A stretch of DNA of 64,000 nucleotides from NCBI RefSeq assembly GCF_028748185.1, contig NZ_CP118164.1, positions 2,852,001 to 2,916,000 on the forward strand, given 5' to 3'. The position numbers were made by a program, and so were the translations under genes. The DNA comes from Bremerella sp. P1. GTDB lineage: Bacteria > Planctomycetota > Planctomycetia > Pirellulales > Pirellulaceae. The notes beneath the pieces were generated by a model that worked only from the letters and a program-made list of their open reading frames with translations, was not told the origin of the DNA and searched no databases. Positions 1 through 8,286 of the stretch are shown in pieces. How positions within the stretch are numbered: the first letter of the stretch is position 1; each line of letters opens with the position of its first letter.

Positions 1-170
1 ATGATCTCTTGGCCGCTCTCGGCAGTCGGCAACGGCAGCGGCATCTGCGCTTCCTGCTTGGCCAGGTGGCTGGAGACCAGGAAGAAGATGATCAACAGGA
101 ACACGACGTCGATCATCGGCGTCATGTTGAATTCGGCCTGGCCAGGTTTCAAGTTGCTGGGCACACGCAC
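1..170 (-). CDS. ExbD/TolR-family biopolymer transport protein (N-terminal part, cut by window edge)
   Basis: Reading the minus strand from a GTG at 170 gives a protein beginning MRVPSNLKPGQAEFNMTPMI, then a hydrophobic helix and a Pro-rich segment. The pattern NMTPMIDVVFLLIIFFLV is the classic ExbD/TolR N-terminus: a short cytoplasmic leader, then a membrane helix carrying the conserved Asp that takes part in proton-driven energy transfer. An AGGAG Shine-Dalgarno sits in the last codons of the upstream exbB-like gene (stop at 176-178), so the two are translationally coupled. The family partners ExbB to energise envelope processes. Only about 56 residues lie in the window, so the periplasmic domain is unseen. 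Confidence 0.88.
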   Translation of the reverse strand, partial: MRVPSNLKPGQAEFNMTPMIDVVFLLIIFFLVSSHLAKQEAQMPLPLPTAESGQEI

Positions 171-175
171 GGAAG

Positions 176-1006
176 TTAACTCCTTGAGGCCTGAGCAGCA
201 GCTTGACGCTTGCGGCGTTTAAGCGGAGTGAAGACCTGCTGAGCAACGTAGGCGGCTTCGGCGACCAGTTCATCGACCCAGTTACGAAAGATAGCGAACG
301 CACCCAGCGAAGGAATCGCCACGAGCAAACCGCCCACCGTGGTGACCAGGGCCTGATAGATCCCTTCGGCCAGGTCCCCTGCCCCGGCGGCACCTTGCGT
401 GGCAGCCACTTGCTGGAAGGCGAAGATCATCCCGGTGACCGTACCCAACAGCCCGACCATCGGAGCGATGTTGCCGATGACCGATAAGTATTCGATCTTG
501 CGAAACAGCCGCGCGGACTGCTCAGCCGTGGCGTCTTCGAGCGCCTTTTCCACGGCGGTCCAACCACCATCGAGTTCCGCGATACCACTCAGTAGCACAA
601 ACGATAGGAAGCTGGGACGCTCGCGACAGGCACGTTCGGCCTCTTGAACTTTGCCGGCCAAAAGATGATCGCGAACCGTATCGCCCAGCTCGGGCGGCAT
701 GATCTCGGTCTTGCGAATCGTCATCGCTTGTTCAAAGACAAGGTACGCCGCCGTCATTGAAAGCGCGAGCAGGAAGACGAGGATCAGTCCCCCCACGATT
801 CCCCCGCTAAGAACGATGTCGATGAAACCGGTTTTTTCTGGGGCTGCCGGAGGCGTTTCCGCCGGCGGACTGACCGGAGCCGTATCTTGCGCGGCTACCG
901 ACTGAGGCCCGGCCGTGGGAAATAGACTCGAGCCACTTCCCAACATGCCCAGGGCAAGCACAGCCAGACAGGCGGACCAAATTCCAATACGTGTAAGATT
1001 TGCCAA
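176..1006 (-). CDS. MotA/TolQ/ExbB-family proton channel protein
   Basis: 276 residues from a TTG start preceded by AGGAGG six bases upstream; no in-frame ATG offers a better start. A hydrophobic N-terminal segment (about 8-28) is followed by an Ala/Pro-rich linker and then the three TolQ/ExbB membrane helices (about 65-90, 175-200 and 220-243). The stretch NIAPMVGLLGTVTGMIFAF is the diagnostic motif. The extra N-terminal signal-like segment plus linker is common in planctomycete and some proteobacterial ExbB variants. It lies directly upstream of ExbD and downstream of a TPR and a vWA protein. The inferred role is an inner-membrane proton-driven motor; the substrate cannot be read from the sequence. 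Confidence 0.9.
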   Translation of the reverse strand: MANLTRIGIWSACLAVLALGMLGSGSSLFPTAGPQSVAAQDTAPVSPPAETPPAAPEKTGFIDIVLSGGIVGGLILVFLLALSMTAAYLVFEQAMTIRKTEIMPPELGDTVRDHLLAGKVQEAERACRERPSFLSFVLLSGIAELDGGWTAVEKALEDATAEQSARLFRKIEYLSVIGNIAPMVGLLGTVTGMIFAFQQVAATQGAAGAGDLAEGIYQALVTTVGGLLVAIPSLGAFAIFRNWVDELVAEAAYVAQQVFTPLKRRKRQAAAQASRS

Positions 1007-1015
1007 GGCTGCCTC

Positions 1016-2122
1016 CTAGTTGCTACCTGAGCTGGCGATTCGTTTGAGGTTGATTTCCGCTTCCTGCCGTGCTGGCTGGTCGCCATATTGTTCGATTGCT
1101 TCACGCAGGACACGAGCTGCTTCGTCGCTCTGCCCTGCCCTTTCCAGTGCGCGGCCTGCTTGCAGTAAGCTATCCGCCGCGACGGGACGATGATTCGGAT
1201 ACAGGATCGGCGGCCGCATCAAGGTGAGGGCTGCCTGGTTGTCGTTATCGAGTTGCCGCCACGCTTTGCCAACGACCAGCGTCGGCCCTGCCAGAGCGGC
1301 TCCGCGAAGGATACCGGCATCCAGCTGCCGCTGCCACTGCTGCACGTCTGCCTGGCTGGCGGTAACGATTTTGGTTTGCCACAGCTGAGCTTCGGCCAGT
1401 AGCGAGATCTGCGGGATCTTGCTGCGGCGAAGGTTGCCCAGAACCTGGATGGCCTGCGAACGATCGGAAGTGCTCAATAGCCAGCTTGCACCCAAAAGCT
1501 GAGCATAAGGCGACGACATTTCCATCCAGCCGCGCGCCGCTCGATCGCGCTCGAAGTGGGGTGGCAAGCTGAACCATGCTAACGGGATGGCATCGAAGTG
1601 AATCGTCTGTGGATCTTCGGCCACGATCTTCAGGAACGCGTTGCCGGCTTCGATATATCGACCGGCGTTCTGCAGGGCGAGGGCTTCGAGGGCCAGGATC
1701 TCACGCTTTACCCACGGGCGACGTTCGCCAGGGTACGCGGCGGCGAACATCCGGGCAGCTTCGCTCGACTTCCCTTCGTCCAGAAGCTGCCGGGCCTTCA
1801 GCACGTCGGAAGCGTAGTCGGTTTCGACCGATGCGATCTTATCCGAGGGGATGCTGGTTTGGCCAGAAGCCGTTTGCAGAGTCAGTACCTGGCCGGTGTA
1901 GTCGATGACGTTGCCGCGAACCTTGGTAGGCTCGGCATTGGGACTGGCCGGGCGAAGTGTAACCGTGTCATCCGCCGCGCACCACTGCGTCGAGCCGCCA
2001 AGGGCGATCAGCGAAAGAACAAGCGTGAACAGGATCGCGCGACGAGGCAACGGAGGACTCAATCTCTTCAGGTTAGTGATATTAAGGTTGGGCACGGAGC
2101 TTCGAGATATCGACGTAAACAT
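1016..2122 (-). CDS. Exported TPR-type protein of the ExbBD cluster
   Basis: Up to 368 residues. A hydrophobic segment (about 28-50, ending near WCAADD) looks like a signal peptide. It is followed by a short beta-rich region and alpha-helical repeats, with a clear tetratricopeptide-like C-terminus (ADSLLQAGRALERAGQSDEA and following). The ATG at 2122 overlaps the upstream vWA gene by 41 bases. A TTG near residue 22 (context AAGAGATTGAGT) is an alternative start that would give a more normal signal peptide. The stop lies 9 bases before the TTG of the exbB-like gene, so an operon is likely. The inferred role is a periplasmic scaffold of the same energy-transducing complex; the function is not known. 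Confidence 0.75.
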   Translation of the reverse strand: MFTSISRSSVPNLNITNLKRLSPPLPRRAILFTLVLSLIALGGSTQWCAADDTVTLRPASPNAEPTKVRGNVIDYTGQVLTLQTASGQTSIPSDKIASVETDYASDVLKARQLLDEGKSSEAARMFAAAYPGERRPWVKREILALEALALQNAGRYIEAGNAFLKIVAEDPQTIHFDAIPLAWFSLPPHFERDRAARGWMEMSSPYAQLLGASWLLSTSDRSQAIQVLGNLRRSKIPQISLLAEAQLWQTKIVTASQADVQQWQRQLDAGILRGAALAGPTLVVGKAWRQLDNDNQAALTLMRPPILYPNHRPVAADSLLQAGRALERAGQSDEAARVLREAIEQYGDQPARQEAEINLKRIASSGSN

Positions 2123-3080
2123 GCTTGCCGTCGTTCTCGTCGGCCAATTTTACCAGAAAGTTGCGTCGTCCATCGTAGGGGCCGTAGCCAAATTCGATCG
2201 CGTGGATCGAGCACCCTTTGTTTAGTTTGCGAATTCGATCCAGGTCGGCGGGAAACAACTGTGGCTGATCGGCATCGGTCAGAAAGAAGACGACGTCCGG
2301 GTTCATTCTTAAGGCCAGTGACAAGGCATCAACATGTTGCGTGCTGCCACTGGCAATGATGCCACGAACAAAACGTTCGGCCAGATTCTTGCCCTGCTCG
2401 TCGGCGAAGACCAACTGCGGTCCATCGCCGCGAGGACTGAAGACCTGGGGGTTTTCGTTATAGAAGATGATGGCAAACTGATGCAGCTTGTCTAAGTCGT
2501 GCAGACTGTTGATCAACTGCTGCTTGGCGGCGGCTAGTGGTCGACCGTCCATGCTACCGCTGCGGTCGAAGACGTAGACAAACTTATTCCCGGTTCCTTC
2601 CGCACCGAAGACCGAGGTCGTACCTTCGTTGCCCAGTCCACCTTTGGAGGTCGCCCCTCCTTCGGTCATACCACCAGAAGAAGGAAGGCCGGTCGCCTCT
2701 TCGCCGGTCAGGGCCTGATCGCCTTGGGGAAGCAGCTTGCCGAGCGCACTCGGAGGAAGATCGAGTGCTGGCATCGCCTGGCTGATTGCCTGGGCGGCTT
2801 GCTGCGAGTCGGTAGCTTGCTGACTGTCGGCCGATTGGCTCGAGTCACCATCGAAGTACTCGGTGGCGTTCTCGCTGCGGTTGGCCAGCGCGATACTACC
2901 ACGCCGGGCCGGCTCGTCTCCGATCCCCTTGCTTACGGTCTGAACCGTGAGGATCAACAGCGTTCCCAGCAGGGCGTGAATCAATAACGACATCAGCCAG
3001 GCCGGCATCACCCGGCGTGACTGGACCCATTGGGTTTGGTCTGCAGGCTGGATGGATTCGAGTTGTTGGCTGGTCGACAT
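2082..3080 (-). CDS. Membrane-anchored von Willebrand factor A domain protein
   Basis: 332 residues from ATG at 3080; a TTG six codons earlier is less likely. One membrane helix (about 27-46, AWLMSLLIHALLGTLLILTV) follows a short cytoplasmic N-terminus. A Ser/Gln/Ala-rich linker comes next, then a C-terminal vWA domain starting near residue 168 with the metal-ion-dependent adhesion motif DRSGSM (172-177). The layout of helix, low-complexity linker and periplasmic domain resembles TonB-type envelope proteins. It is the first gene of the minus-strand cluster with the TPR, ExbB-like and ExbD-like genes. Family knowledge suggests a protein-protein interaction domain; the partner is unknown. Confidence 0.85.
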   Translation of the reverse strand: MSTSQQLESIQPADQTQWVQSRRVMPAWLMSLLIHALLGTLLILTVQTVSKGIGDEPARRGSIALANRSENATEYFDGDSSQSADSQQATDSQQAAQAISQAMPALDLPPSALGKLLPQGDQALTGEEATGLPSSGGMTEGGATSKGGLGNEGTTSVFGAEGTGNKFVYVFDRSGSMDGRPLAAAKQQLINSLHDLDKLHQFAIIFYNENPQVFSPRGDGPQLVFADEQGKNLAERFVRGIIASGSTQHVDALSLALRMNPDVVFFLTDADQPQLFPADLDRIRKLNKGCSIHAIEFGYGPYDGRRNFLVKLADENDGKHVYVDISKLRAQP

Positions 3081-4007
3081 AACACCACGATTGGGCAAAA
3101 GGCACGTATTACTGGTTTGTAGCCAGCCACACTCGTTGCGACAAGCGTGATTTCAGATCAGGTCGGCCTTCTATCGACCGGCCATCCAACCGACAGAAAT
3201 TGCCTCAAGGGAAAGATCTTCTCCATTTTAACCGCAATATGGGGGCATGACCCGGAAATTGATCACCAATTGGCGATGGATACCCGGTTTTGGCACAGGG
3301 CGTGCGTTAAGGCCTACCCACAGTCGCAAAGCAACGTGAATCGCCGATTGGCCTATTCCAGGATTTTTCATAGATTCACAACCGCTTTTGCGGCCGTTGA
3401 ACAGTCTGTGATTAATTTCCAGGAAGCAGGCAAGTGGCCCGTGGAATGTTGGCTTGATAACCCCCGATTTCAGGTCGACGTCCACGGTGCCCTTTATTTC
3501 TTGATACCGTGCGTTTGAATTTCTGATGGGACACGAATGCTATCACCTCGTGATCAGCGTCGTGTCCTTTTATCTTGCGCCCGCTGAGGAATCTCTGACT
3601 CCGATAAGTCTTTCATGTATGTGCATGCGACGAACCAGGCGAGAGCATCGGAGCTGGTATCCGCATTCCATCCGTCTCAGGCTGGCCAATGATTATGTCG
3701 AGACGTTCTCGATCCTTGATTCGTCTCGATTGCAACGGATCGACTCGTCGCATTTCTACTTCAAGTCATCCGAAGAAGCCCGTTGAGGTGAATACGTTCA
3801 AGCTGTGCAAGAAGCGATCAATCAGCCAAACGTATTCAAATAGGATGATGGTAAGCTGCGCGGTCTTACCTTCATGGAATGCTATAAAACACTGAGTTTT
3901 GCGATCAATTGAGCTTTTTTAATCAAGTTCTCTCAAGTCGGTATGGCAGTTGCGACTAGCTTTTCATGTATCCCGAACAACCTAAGTTTCATTTAGGAGA
4001 TTATGAA
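3081..4007. other. Long intergenic region without a convincing gene
   Basis: About 0.93 kb between a divergent pair (vWA on minus, PRC-barrel on plus). Open frames exist (for example 3147-3518 and 3526-3786 on plus) but have no Shine-Dalgarno, no recognisable domain and odd composition, so I do not call them. The stretch just before 4008 is AT-rich and should hold the promoter of the PRC-barrel gene. Confidence 0.6.
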
Positions 4008-4862
4008 ATGTTAGTTACTCGTATATTAGGACTTTTCCTCGCCTGTGCTCTGGTCGTTCCTGCAATGGCCGATGAAAAGCCTACGAAGAATCAAGAAAAA
4101 GAAGCGAATACTTCCAAGACCGATTCTGAGAAGTCCGATCGCATCGCTGCGACTCGCGTGCTGGGCGCCAGCGTCTACGGCACGAACAAAGATGATACTG
4201 TCGGTTCGGTCAATGACATTGTCATGACCAAAGACGGTAAAGTCGTCTACCTGATCATCGGTAGCGGCGGTGTCGCTGGTGTCGGTGAAACCGATCATGC
4301 TGTGCCTGCCAAGGCAGTCGACATGTCGTGGGAAAACACCGACGACGAAGCGACTCTGAAGCTAAGCATTCCAATGACTGCAGAAGACTTGGAAAACGCC
4401 CCTGCTTTGTCGTTGGAACATGCTGCTGACCTGACGGTCGGTTCGTTCCACGAACGTAATAGCAAGTACTTCAAGTCGACTGACGCCCCACATCTGAAGT
4501 CCGAAGAGATGTTCCTCGCTTCGGCCCTGAACGATCTGGACGTCAAAGGTAGTGGTAACGAGTCGATCGGTCAGCTAGATGACATCGTCTTTAACCACAA
4601 GATGGAAGATTGTAAGGCTGAATACTTCATCCTCGGTTCCGGTGGTACGCTCGGCGTCGGTGAAGATTACACCGCCGTCCCTGCCGAGAAGGTAAAGATC
4701 ACCAAGACCGAAGGTAACCAGTACACGGCTATGATCGATGCCGACAAGAACATCGTTGGTGCCGCCCCGAAGGTGACTTCGGACAAGTACTATGCCGAAC
4801 TGGATAGTGAAGAAACGCGAAGCAATGTCGAAAAGGCTTTTTCGGAAGCTGGCGACAAATAG
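4008..4862 (+). CDS. Exported protein with two PRC-barrel-like domains
   Basis: 284 residues. The start is ATG 4008, seven bases after TAGGAGA; an upstream in-frame ATG at 3966 would add an implausible leader. A signal peptide (MLVTRILGLFLACALVVPAMA) is followed by a charged Lys/Glu linker. Then come two related beta-rich units: one near residues 45-115 (ASVYGTNKDDTVGSVNDIVM, with YLIIGSGGVAGVG) and one near 170-240 (GNESIGQLDDIVFN, with EYFILGSGGTLGVG). The internal similarity is obvious by eye and matches the PRC-barrel pattern of a G.vxDivi strand followed by a glycine-rich turn. PRC-barrels are usually cytoplasmic RNA or photosynthetic-reaction-centre modules, and exported ones are poorly understood. 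The gene is monocistronic, ending before a strong hairpin. Confidence 0.8.
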   Translation: MLVTRILGLFLACALVVPAMADEKPTKNQEKEANTSKTDSEKSDRIAATRVLGASVYGTNKDDTVGSVNDIVMTKDGKVVYLIIGSGGVAGVGETDHAVPAKAVDMSWENTDDEATLKLSIPMTAEDLENAPALSLEHAADLTVGSFHERNSKYFKSTDAPHLKSEEMFLASALNDLDVKGSGNESIGQLDDIVFNHKMEDCKAEYFILGSGGTLGVGEDYTAVPAEKVKITKTEGNQYTAMIDADKNIVGAAPKVTSDKYYAELDSEETRSNVEKAFSEAGDK

Positions 4863-4926
4863 TCTTCACGCTAAGCCGCTACTCAAGCGAGTAGCCAAAT
4901 AGACCACGCACGCCGCGAAAGCGGGA

Positions 4927-4956
4927 GGACGCACTCGAAGCAATTCGGGTGCGTCC
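4927..4956. terminator. Bidirectional hairpin between convergent genes
   Basis: A 13-bp stem (4927-4939 with 4944-4956, one G-T pair) closes a GCAA tetraloop. It lies between the stop of the PRC-barrel gene (4862, plus) and the stop of a lipoprotein gene (4971, minus). There is no long T tract, but position and stability fit a shared terminator. Confidence 0.75.
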
Positions 4957-4970
4957 CTTGCGTTCGAACC

Positions 4971-5414
4971 TTAGGCACCACCTTTGGGAGTCGGACGACG
5001 CTTGGGCATCTTTAAGTCGCCCGGCACAACGATCTTTTGCGTTGTGGCTTCTTTGGGCAAATCGAGGGTCGTTTCGTAGTCGGGAAACAGCATTTGCCCG
5101 TTGGGGAACAGGTCGCCATCTCCCAGGCCATCGAGTCCGACAACGCGGACGAGATGCGGTCCGCCAACATGGCCTCGATCGGCGCCGGCCGAACTGAACT
5201 CTCCGTCGATAATCTCCAGTGAGACCGCGGCACCGCTGTTGCCTTGCCGCGTATCCGGGATCAGCGTGATCGAGCCATCGGGGACCGGTCGGTCACCGAA
5301 ATGAACCGTGCCTGAGATCGGATAGGTAGCCGAATCACCGCCGGAGAAACATCCCAGGCAGCTGGCCAAGGCCAAGACAAGAACAGAAAGCGACAGCGGA
5401 TAGGTTCGCAACAT
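4971..5414 (-). CDS. Small lipoprotein of the DUF1559-associated type (copy 1)
   Basis: 147 residues from ATG 5414. The N-terminus MLRTYPLSLSVLVLALASCL is a signal sequence that reaches a lipobox (ASC or LGC), so the mature protein is probably lipid-anchored. The body begins YPISGTVHFGDRPVPDGSIT, the start of a carboxypeptidase-regulatory-like or transthyretin-like beta domain, with QGNSGAAVSLEI and GRGHVGGPHLVRVVGLDG-like segments. It is the same length as, and clearly paralogous to, the protein at 6631-7074. The gene follows a DUF1559 gene by 58 bases, as in the other two modules of the window. The molecular function of this family is not established. Confidence 0.85.
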   Translation of the reverse strand: MLRTYPLSLSVLVLALASCLGCFSGGDSATYPISGTVHFGDRPVPDGSITLIPDTRQGNSGAAVSLEIIDGEFSSAGADRGHVGGPHLVRVVGLDGLGDGDLFPNGQMLFPDYETTLDLPKEATTQKIVVPGDLKMPKRRPTPKGGA

Positions 5415-5472
5415 GGGAAACCTTTGCACGTGGGAAAGCAAGCTTATGACTTAGACGCAAGAGAGTACCCAG

Positions 5473-6372
5473 TTAGTTGGTACGAATTGCCTCGCCACCG
5501 GCCTTGCTGGTGCCGGCCAGGTAGGCGTCGAAGTCGATCGTTTCCGCCACGAAGGTCACCGAGCCATCGCCCCGCGAGAACATGGCTCCGCCCGGATGCA
5601 TGCTGCCGAATGCAACCGTGTTCCACTTGTCATCCACACCGCTATTGATCGGGCTCTGAACGTTCTTCGAAATCAGGTAGAGCGTTCCACGGCTGTCCTC
5701 GTACTTGGCTCGCAGCCAATAGCGACGATAAGGCATATCGCGCCACGAGTTCTCACCCAGCAGGTAGGTGTTGGACAAACCATCGGTCACGTCACGCATC
5801 TTCGAACCCCATTGCCAGAAGATCCCTTCGGTGCACTCACCACCAAAGGTCGACGAGGTGTCTTTGCAGATGTAATTAGATCCGGACTGAGCGTTCACGC
5901 CCATTGGGCCGAGTATGCCGAAGTAGTGAATCGCGTACGAATCTTGACCGTTGTATTTTTCGTCGTCGCGGGGCGAGTAAACCTCGGAAGCCGGGGCACT
6001 CGGGCACAGGTAAGCATCAATCCTCGCGGGACCAAACTTACGGCGACCGACGTCGGTGTGGGTGCCTTCGCTGTAGTCCAAACCATCTGCGATCGCCGAC
6101 TGCTCGAGCTGAGCCAAGATCGAAGCGCTCCAGCCCAAGTGATTGGCCTTCATGCCTGGCAAAGGAAACTGGCCATGAATGTCATGGTAGTTGTGCATCG
6201 CCAACGCGGTTTGCTTCAGGTTGTTTGAGCATTGCATCCGGCGAGCTGCCTCGCGGGCCTGTTGAACGGCCGGCAATAGCAGTGCGATGAGGACACCAAT
6301 GATCGCGATCACGACCAACAGTTCGACCAGAGTGAATCCACGGCGAGTTGTGCAGCAAGGTTGATTCAACAT
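5473..6372 (-). CDS. DUF1559 prepilin-like protein (copy 1)
   Basis: 299 residues from ATG 6372. A short basic leader ends in RRGFTLVELLVVIAIIGVLI, the type IV pilin/type II pseudopilin cleavage and methylation motif (cleavage after Gly, mature Phe, Glu at +5). QQAREAARRMQCSNNLKQ follows, then the DUF1559 body (labelled SBP_bac_10 in older annotations). The C-terminus holds the typical FGSMHPGGAMFSRGDGSVTF segment. Planctomycetes carry large expansions of this family. The protein is presumably processed by a prepilin peptidase and surface-exposed; the exact role is unknown. It forms a module with the small lipoprotein just downstream. Confidence 0.93.
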   Translation of the reverse strand: MLNQPCCTTRRGFTLVELLVVIAIIGVLIALLLPAVQQAREAARRMQCSNNLKQTALAMHNYHDIHGQFPLPGMKANHLGWSASILAQLEQSAIADGLDYSEGTHTDVGRRKFGPARIDAYLCPSAPASEVYSPRDDEKYNGQDSYAIHYFGILGPMGVNAQSGSNYICKDTSSTFGGECTEGIFWQWGSKMRDVTDGLSNTYLLGENSWRDMPYRRYWLRAKYEDSRGTLYLISKNVQSPINSGVDDKWNTVAFGSMHPGGAMFSRGDGSVTFVAETIDFDAYLAGTSKAGGEAIRTN

Positions 6373-6468
6373 TGTTTCCAGTTTGCTTACCCGAAGGAGA
6401 TGTTCTCAATAACTAAGAGAAATAAAAGAAAGTTAGCCTGGTAACTTTATCGTTCGAGGTGCCTAATA

Positions 6469-6510
6469 GCTAGGGCTAAAATGGGGTTTTACGGAATCCC
6501 ACGCCCTAGC
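6469..6510. repeat. Inverted repeat in the spacer between the two duplicated modules
   Basis: Eight-base arms GCTAGGGC (6469-6476) and GCCCTAGC (6503-6510) enclose a weaker inner stem. A second hairpin lies at 6567-6589, with arms GCTCACAA and TTGTGAGC. Both lie downstream of module copy 2 and upstream of copy 1 on the minus strand, so they may terminate copy 2 or structure the leader of copy 1. No T tract follows. Confidence 0.5.
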
Positions 6511-6630
6511 CTCGATTTAAGGGGTTTACGTCGCCGCTGCGTACTTGTTGAGAGTGGTCTGGTATAGCTCACAAGCGTCATTTGTGAGCACGCTGTGAGC
6601 AGACGTGTAGCAGAGATTGCCACCAAGAAA

Positions 6631-7074
6631 TTACGGCCCAGAGCTGGTCCGGACGCGGCGGCTGGGCTTCTTCTGATCGGCCGGGACGACGATGTCGTTG
6701 GTCGAAGACTCCTTCGGCAGATCGAGCGAGACCTGGTAGTCCTGAAACAACATGTATCCCTTGGGGAACAGGTCGCCGTCCCCGTTCCCGTCCAGTCCTA
6801 CGATCGTCGCAACATGGGGGCCGCCGACATGGCCGCGCGACGCGTTGGCGGAATCAAACTTCCCATCGACGATTTCCATCGAGACAGCCGCTCCACGATT
6901 CCCTTGGCTCGAGTCGGGGACCAACGTAATCGATCCGACCGGAACTGGCTGACCCTGGTAGGTCACTGTGCCTGAGATCGGATAAGTTTCCAAGTCATTT
7001 TGCGCGCGGCAGCCGATGCTGGTTCCGAGCAAGACAAGCGAAACCAGTCCAAGCCAATAACGAGATCGAGTCAT
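6631..7074 (-). CDS. Small lipoprotein of the DUF1559-associated type (copy 2)
   Basis: 147 residues from ATG 7074; an ATG four codons earlier is also possible. The signal sequence MTRSRYWLGLVSLVLLGTSI ends at a GC lipobox. The body starts YPISGTVTYQGQPVPVGSIT and shares the GNRGAAVSMEIVDGKFDS, RGHVGGPH and LFPKGYMLFQDYQVSLDLP blocks with the copy at 4971-5414. It probably belongs to the carboxypeptidase-regulatory-like beta-sandwich group. It sits 33 bases after the stop of the second DUF1559 gene. The two copies look like the product of a tandem duplication of the whole two-gene module. Confidence 0.85.
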   Translation of the reverse strand: MTRSRYWLGLVSLVLLGTSIGCRAQNDLETYPISGTVTYQGQPVPVGSITLVPDSSQGNRGAAVSMEIVDGKFDSANASRGHVGGPHVATIVGLDGNGDGDLFPKGYMLFQDYQVSLDLPKESSTNDIVVPADQKKPSRRVRTSSGP

Positions 7075-7107
7075 GGTGAAATACATAGTTGCCAAGGATG
7101 AGTGGGC

Positions 7108-8013
7108 TTACTCGCTGCCAACAGGCTCGTTACCGGCCTTACTCGCTCCGGCTAAGAACGTCGCGAAGTCTACCGTTTCGGGTACGAACGTGACCGAGCC
7201 GTCACCACGCGAGAACATCGCGCCGCCTGGATGCATTCTGCCGAAGGCAACCGTATTCCACTTGGTGGCAACCTCGCTATTAATCGGGTGCTGGATGTTC
7301 TTCGAGATCAGGAACAGCTTTCCGCGTGAATCGTTGTACTCGCCTCGTAGCCAATAGCGGCGATACGGCATGTCCTTCCACGAGTTCTCGCCCATCAGGT
7401 AAGTGTTCGAGAGCCCGTCGGTCACGTCGCGGAACTTCGATCCTTTCTCCCACATGATCCCTTCGGTGCACTTGCCGCCGAACGCTTCGGACAGGTTCTG
7501 GCAGTCATAGGCCTGGCTGCTGGTGGCGTTGGTTCCCTGCGGCCCTAAGATGCCGAAGTAGTGGATCGCGTAGCACTGTTGGCCGTTGTAGACCTCGTCG
7601 GTGCGTGGCGAGTAGGTTTCGGAGCTCGGGGCACTCGGGCACATGTAAGCATCGATGCGGGTAATGCCGTAACGCACGCGTCCGGTGGCGACGTGACTGC
7701 CGACGGTGTAATCAAGGCCATCGGCAATGGCGTTCTGTTCCAGCTGAGAGAGGATCGAAGCGCTCCAGCCCAGGTGGTTACCTCCGTAGCCTGGCAGTGG
7801 CAAAATGCCGTGAATATCGTGGTAGGTATGCATCGCCAACGCGGTCTGCTTCATGTTGTTCGAGCATTGCATCCGACGGGCCGATTCACGAGCCTGTTGG
7901 ACTGCCGGCAGCAGCAAAGCAATTAAGACTCCGATAATGGCAATTACCACCAACAATTCGACAAGCGTGAAGGCGCGCGAGCGCAATCGACGCAGCAAGG
8001 CGGATCGAAGCAT
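7108..8013 (-). CDS. DUF1559 prepilin-like protein (copy 2)
   Basis: 301 residues from ATG 8013; the frame is open further upstream, but only this start places the pilin motif near the N-terminus. A basic leader ends in SRAFTLVELLVVIAIIGVLI, with Ala rather than Gly before the mature Phe. That is a less usual prepilin cleavage residue, known to be tolerated in some pseudopilins. The body matches copy 1 nearly throughout, including LAMHTYHDIHGILPLPGYGG, DAYMCPSAPSSETYSPRTDE and FGRMHPGGAMFSRGDGSVTF. The small lipoprotein follows directly. Confidence 0.92.
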   Translation of the reverse strand: MLRSALLRRLRSRAFTLVELLVVIAIIGVLIALLLPAVQQARESARRMQCSNNMKQTALAMHTYHDIHGILPLPGYGGNHLGWSASILSQLEQNAIADGLDYTVGSHVATGRVRYGITRIDAYMCPSAPSSETYSPRTDEVYNGQQCYAIHYFGILGPQGTNATSSQAYDCQNLSEAFGGKCTEGIMWEKGSKFRDVTDGLSNTYLMGENSWKDMPYRRYWLRGEYNDSRGKLFLISKNIQHPINSEVATKWNTVAFGRMHPGGAMFSRGDGSVTFVPETVDFATFLAGASKAGNEPVGSE

Positions 8014-8156
8014 TTGAATTTTCCCGTGATGAGACCGGAGCGAACGAGATAAGTCGTCGAGATAAGAGATAAGAAAACGAACTATCTGCACGCATCTTAT
8101 CGGTAAAGGGAAACTCAATCCACAAACTTTAAATTATTCCTTGGTTGGCTTGCGGC

Positions 8157-8197
8157 AAGTACCTCGGCTGTGGCAAAAGCTATGGGTTAAGGTACTT
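8157..8197. repeat. Inverted repeat upstream of the divergent DUF1559 and epimerase genes
   Basis: Arms AAGTACCT (8157-8164) and AGGTACTT (8190-8197) flank 25 bases in the 270-bp divergent spacer. This could be an operator or a leader hairpin; nothing else is recognised here. Confidence 0.4.
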
Positions 8198-8286
8198 ACG
8201 ACGCTTTGTCCTATATCAACCCAGGGGAATCTGGACGACAATTTAATGCATGAAAGCTGCGAAAAACGCGTGATGGGAGATCGATA

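Noticed and set aside
3147-3518. 123-residue open frame on plus
   Set aside because: No Shine-Dalgarno, no domain and unusual composition; treated as intergenic.
4940-4980. tRNA-like 3' end (GTTCGAA followed by CACCA)
   Set aside because: The CACCA belongs to the end of the lipoprotein gene and no cloverleaf can be built; the hairpin there is a terminator.
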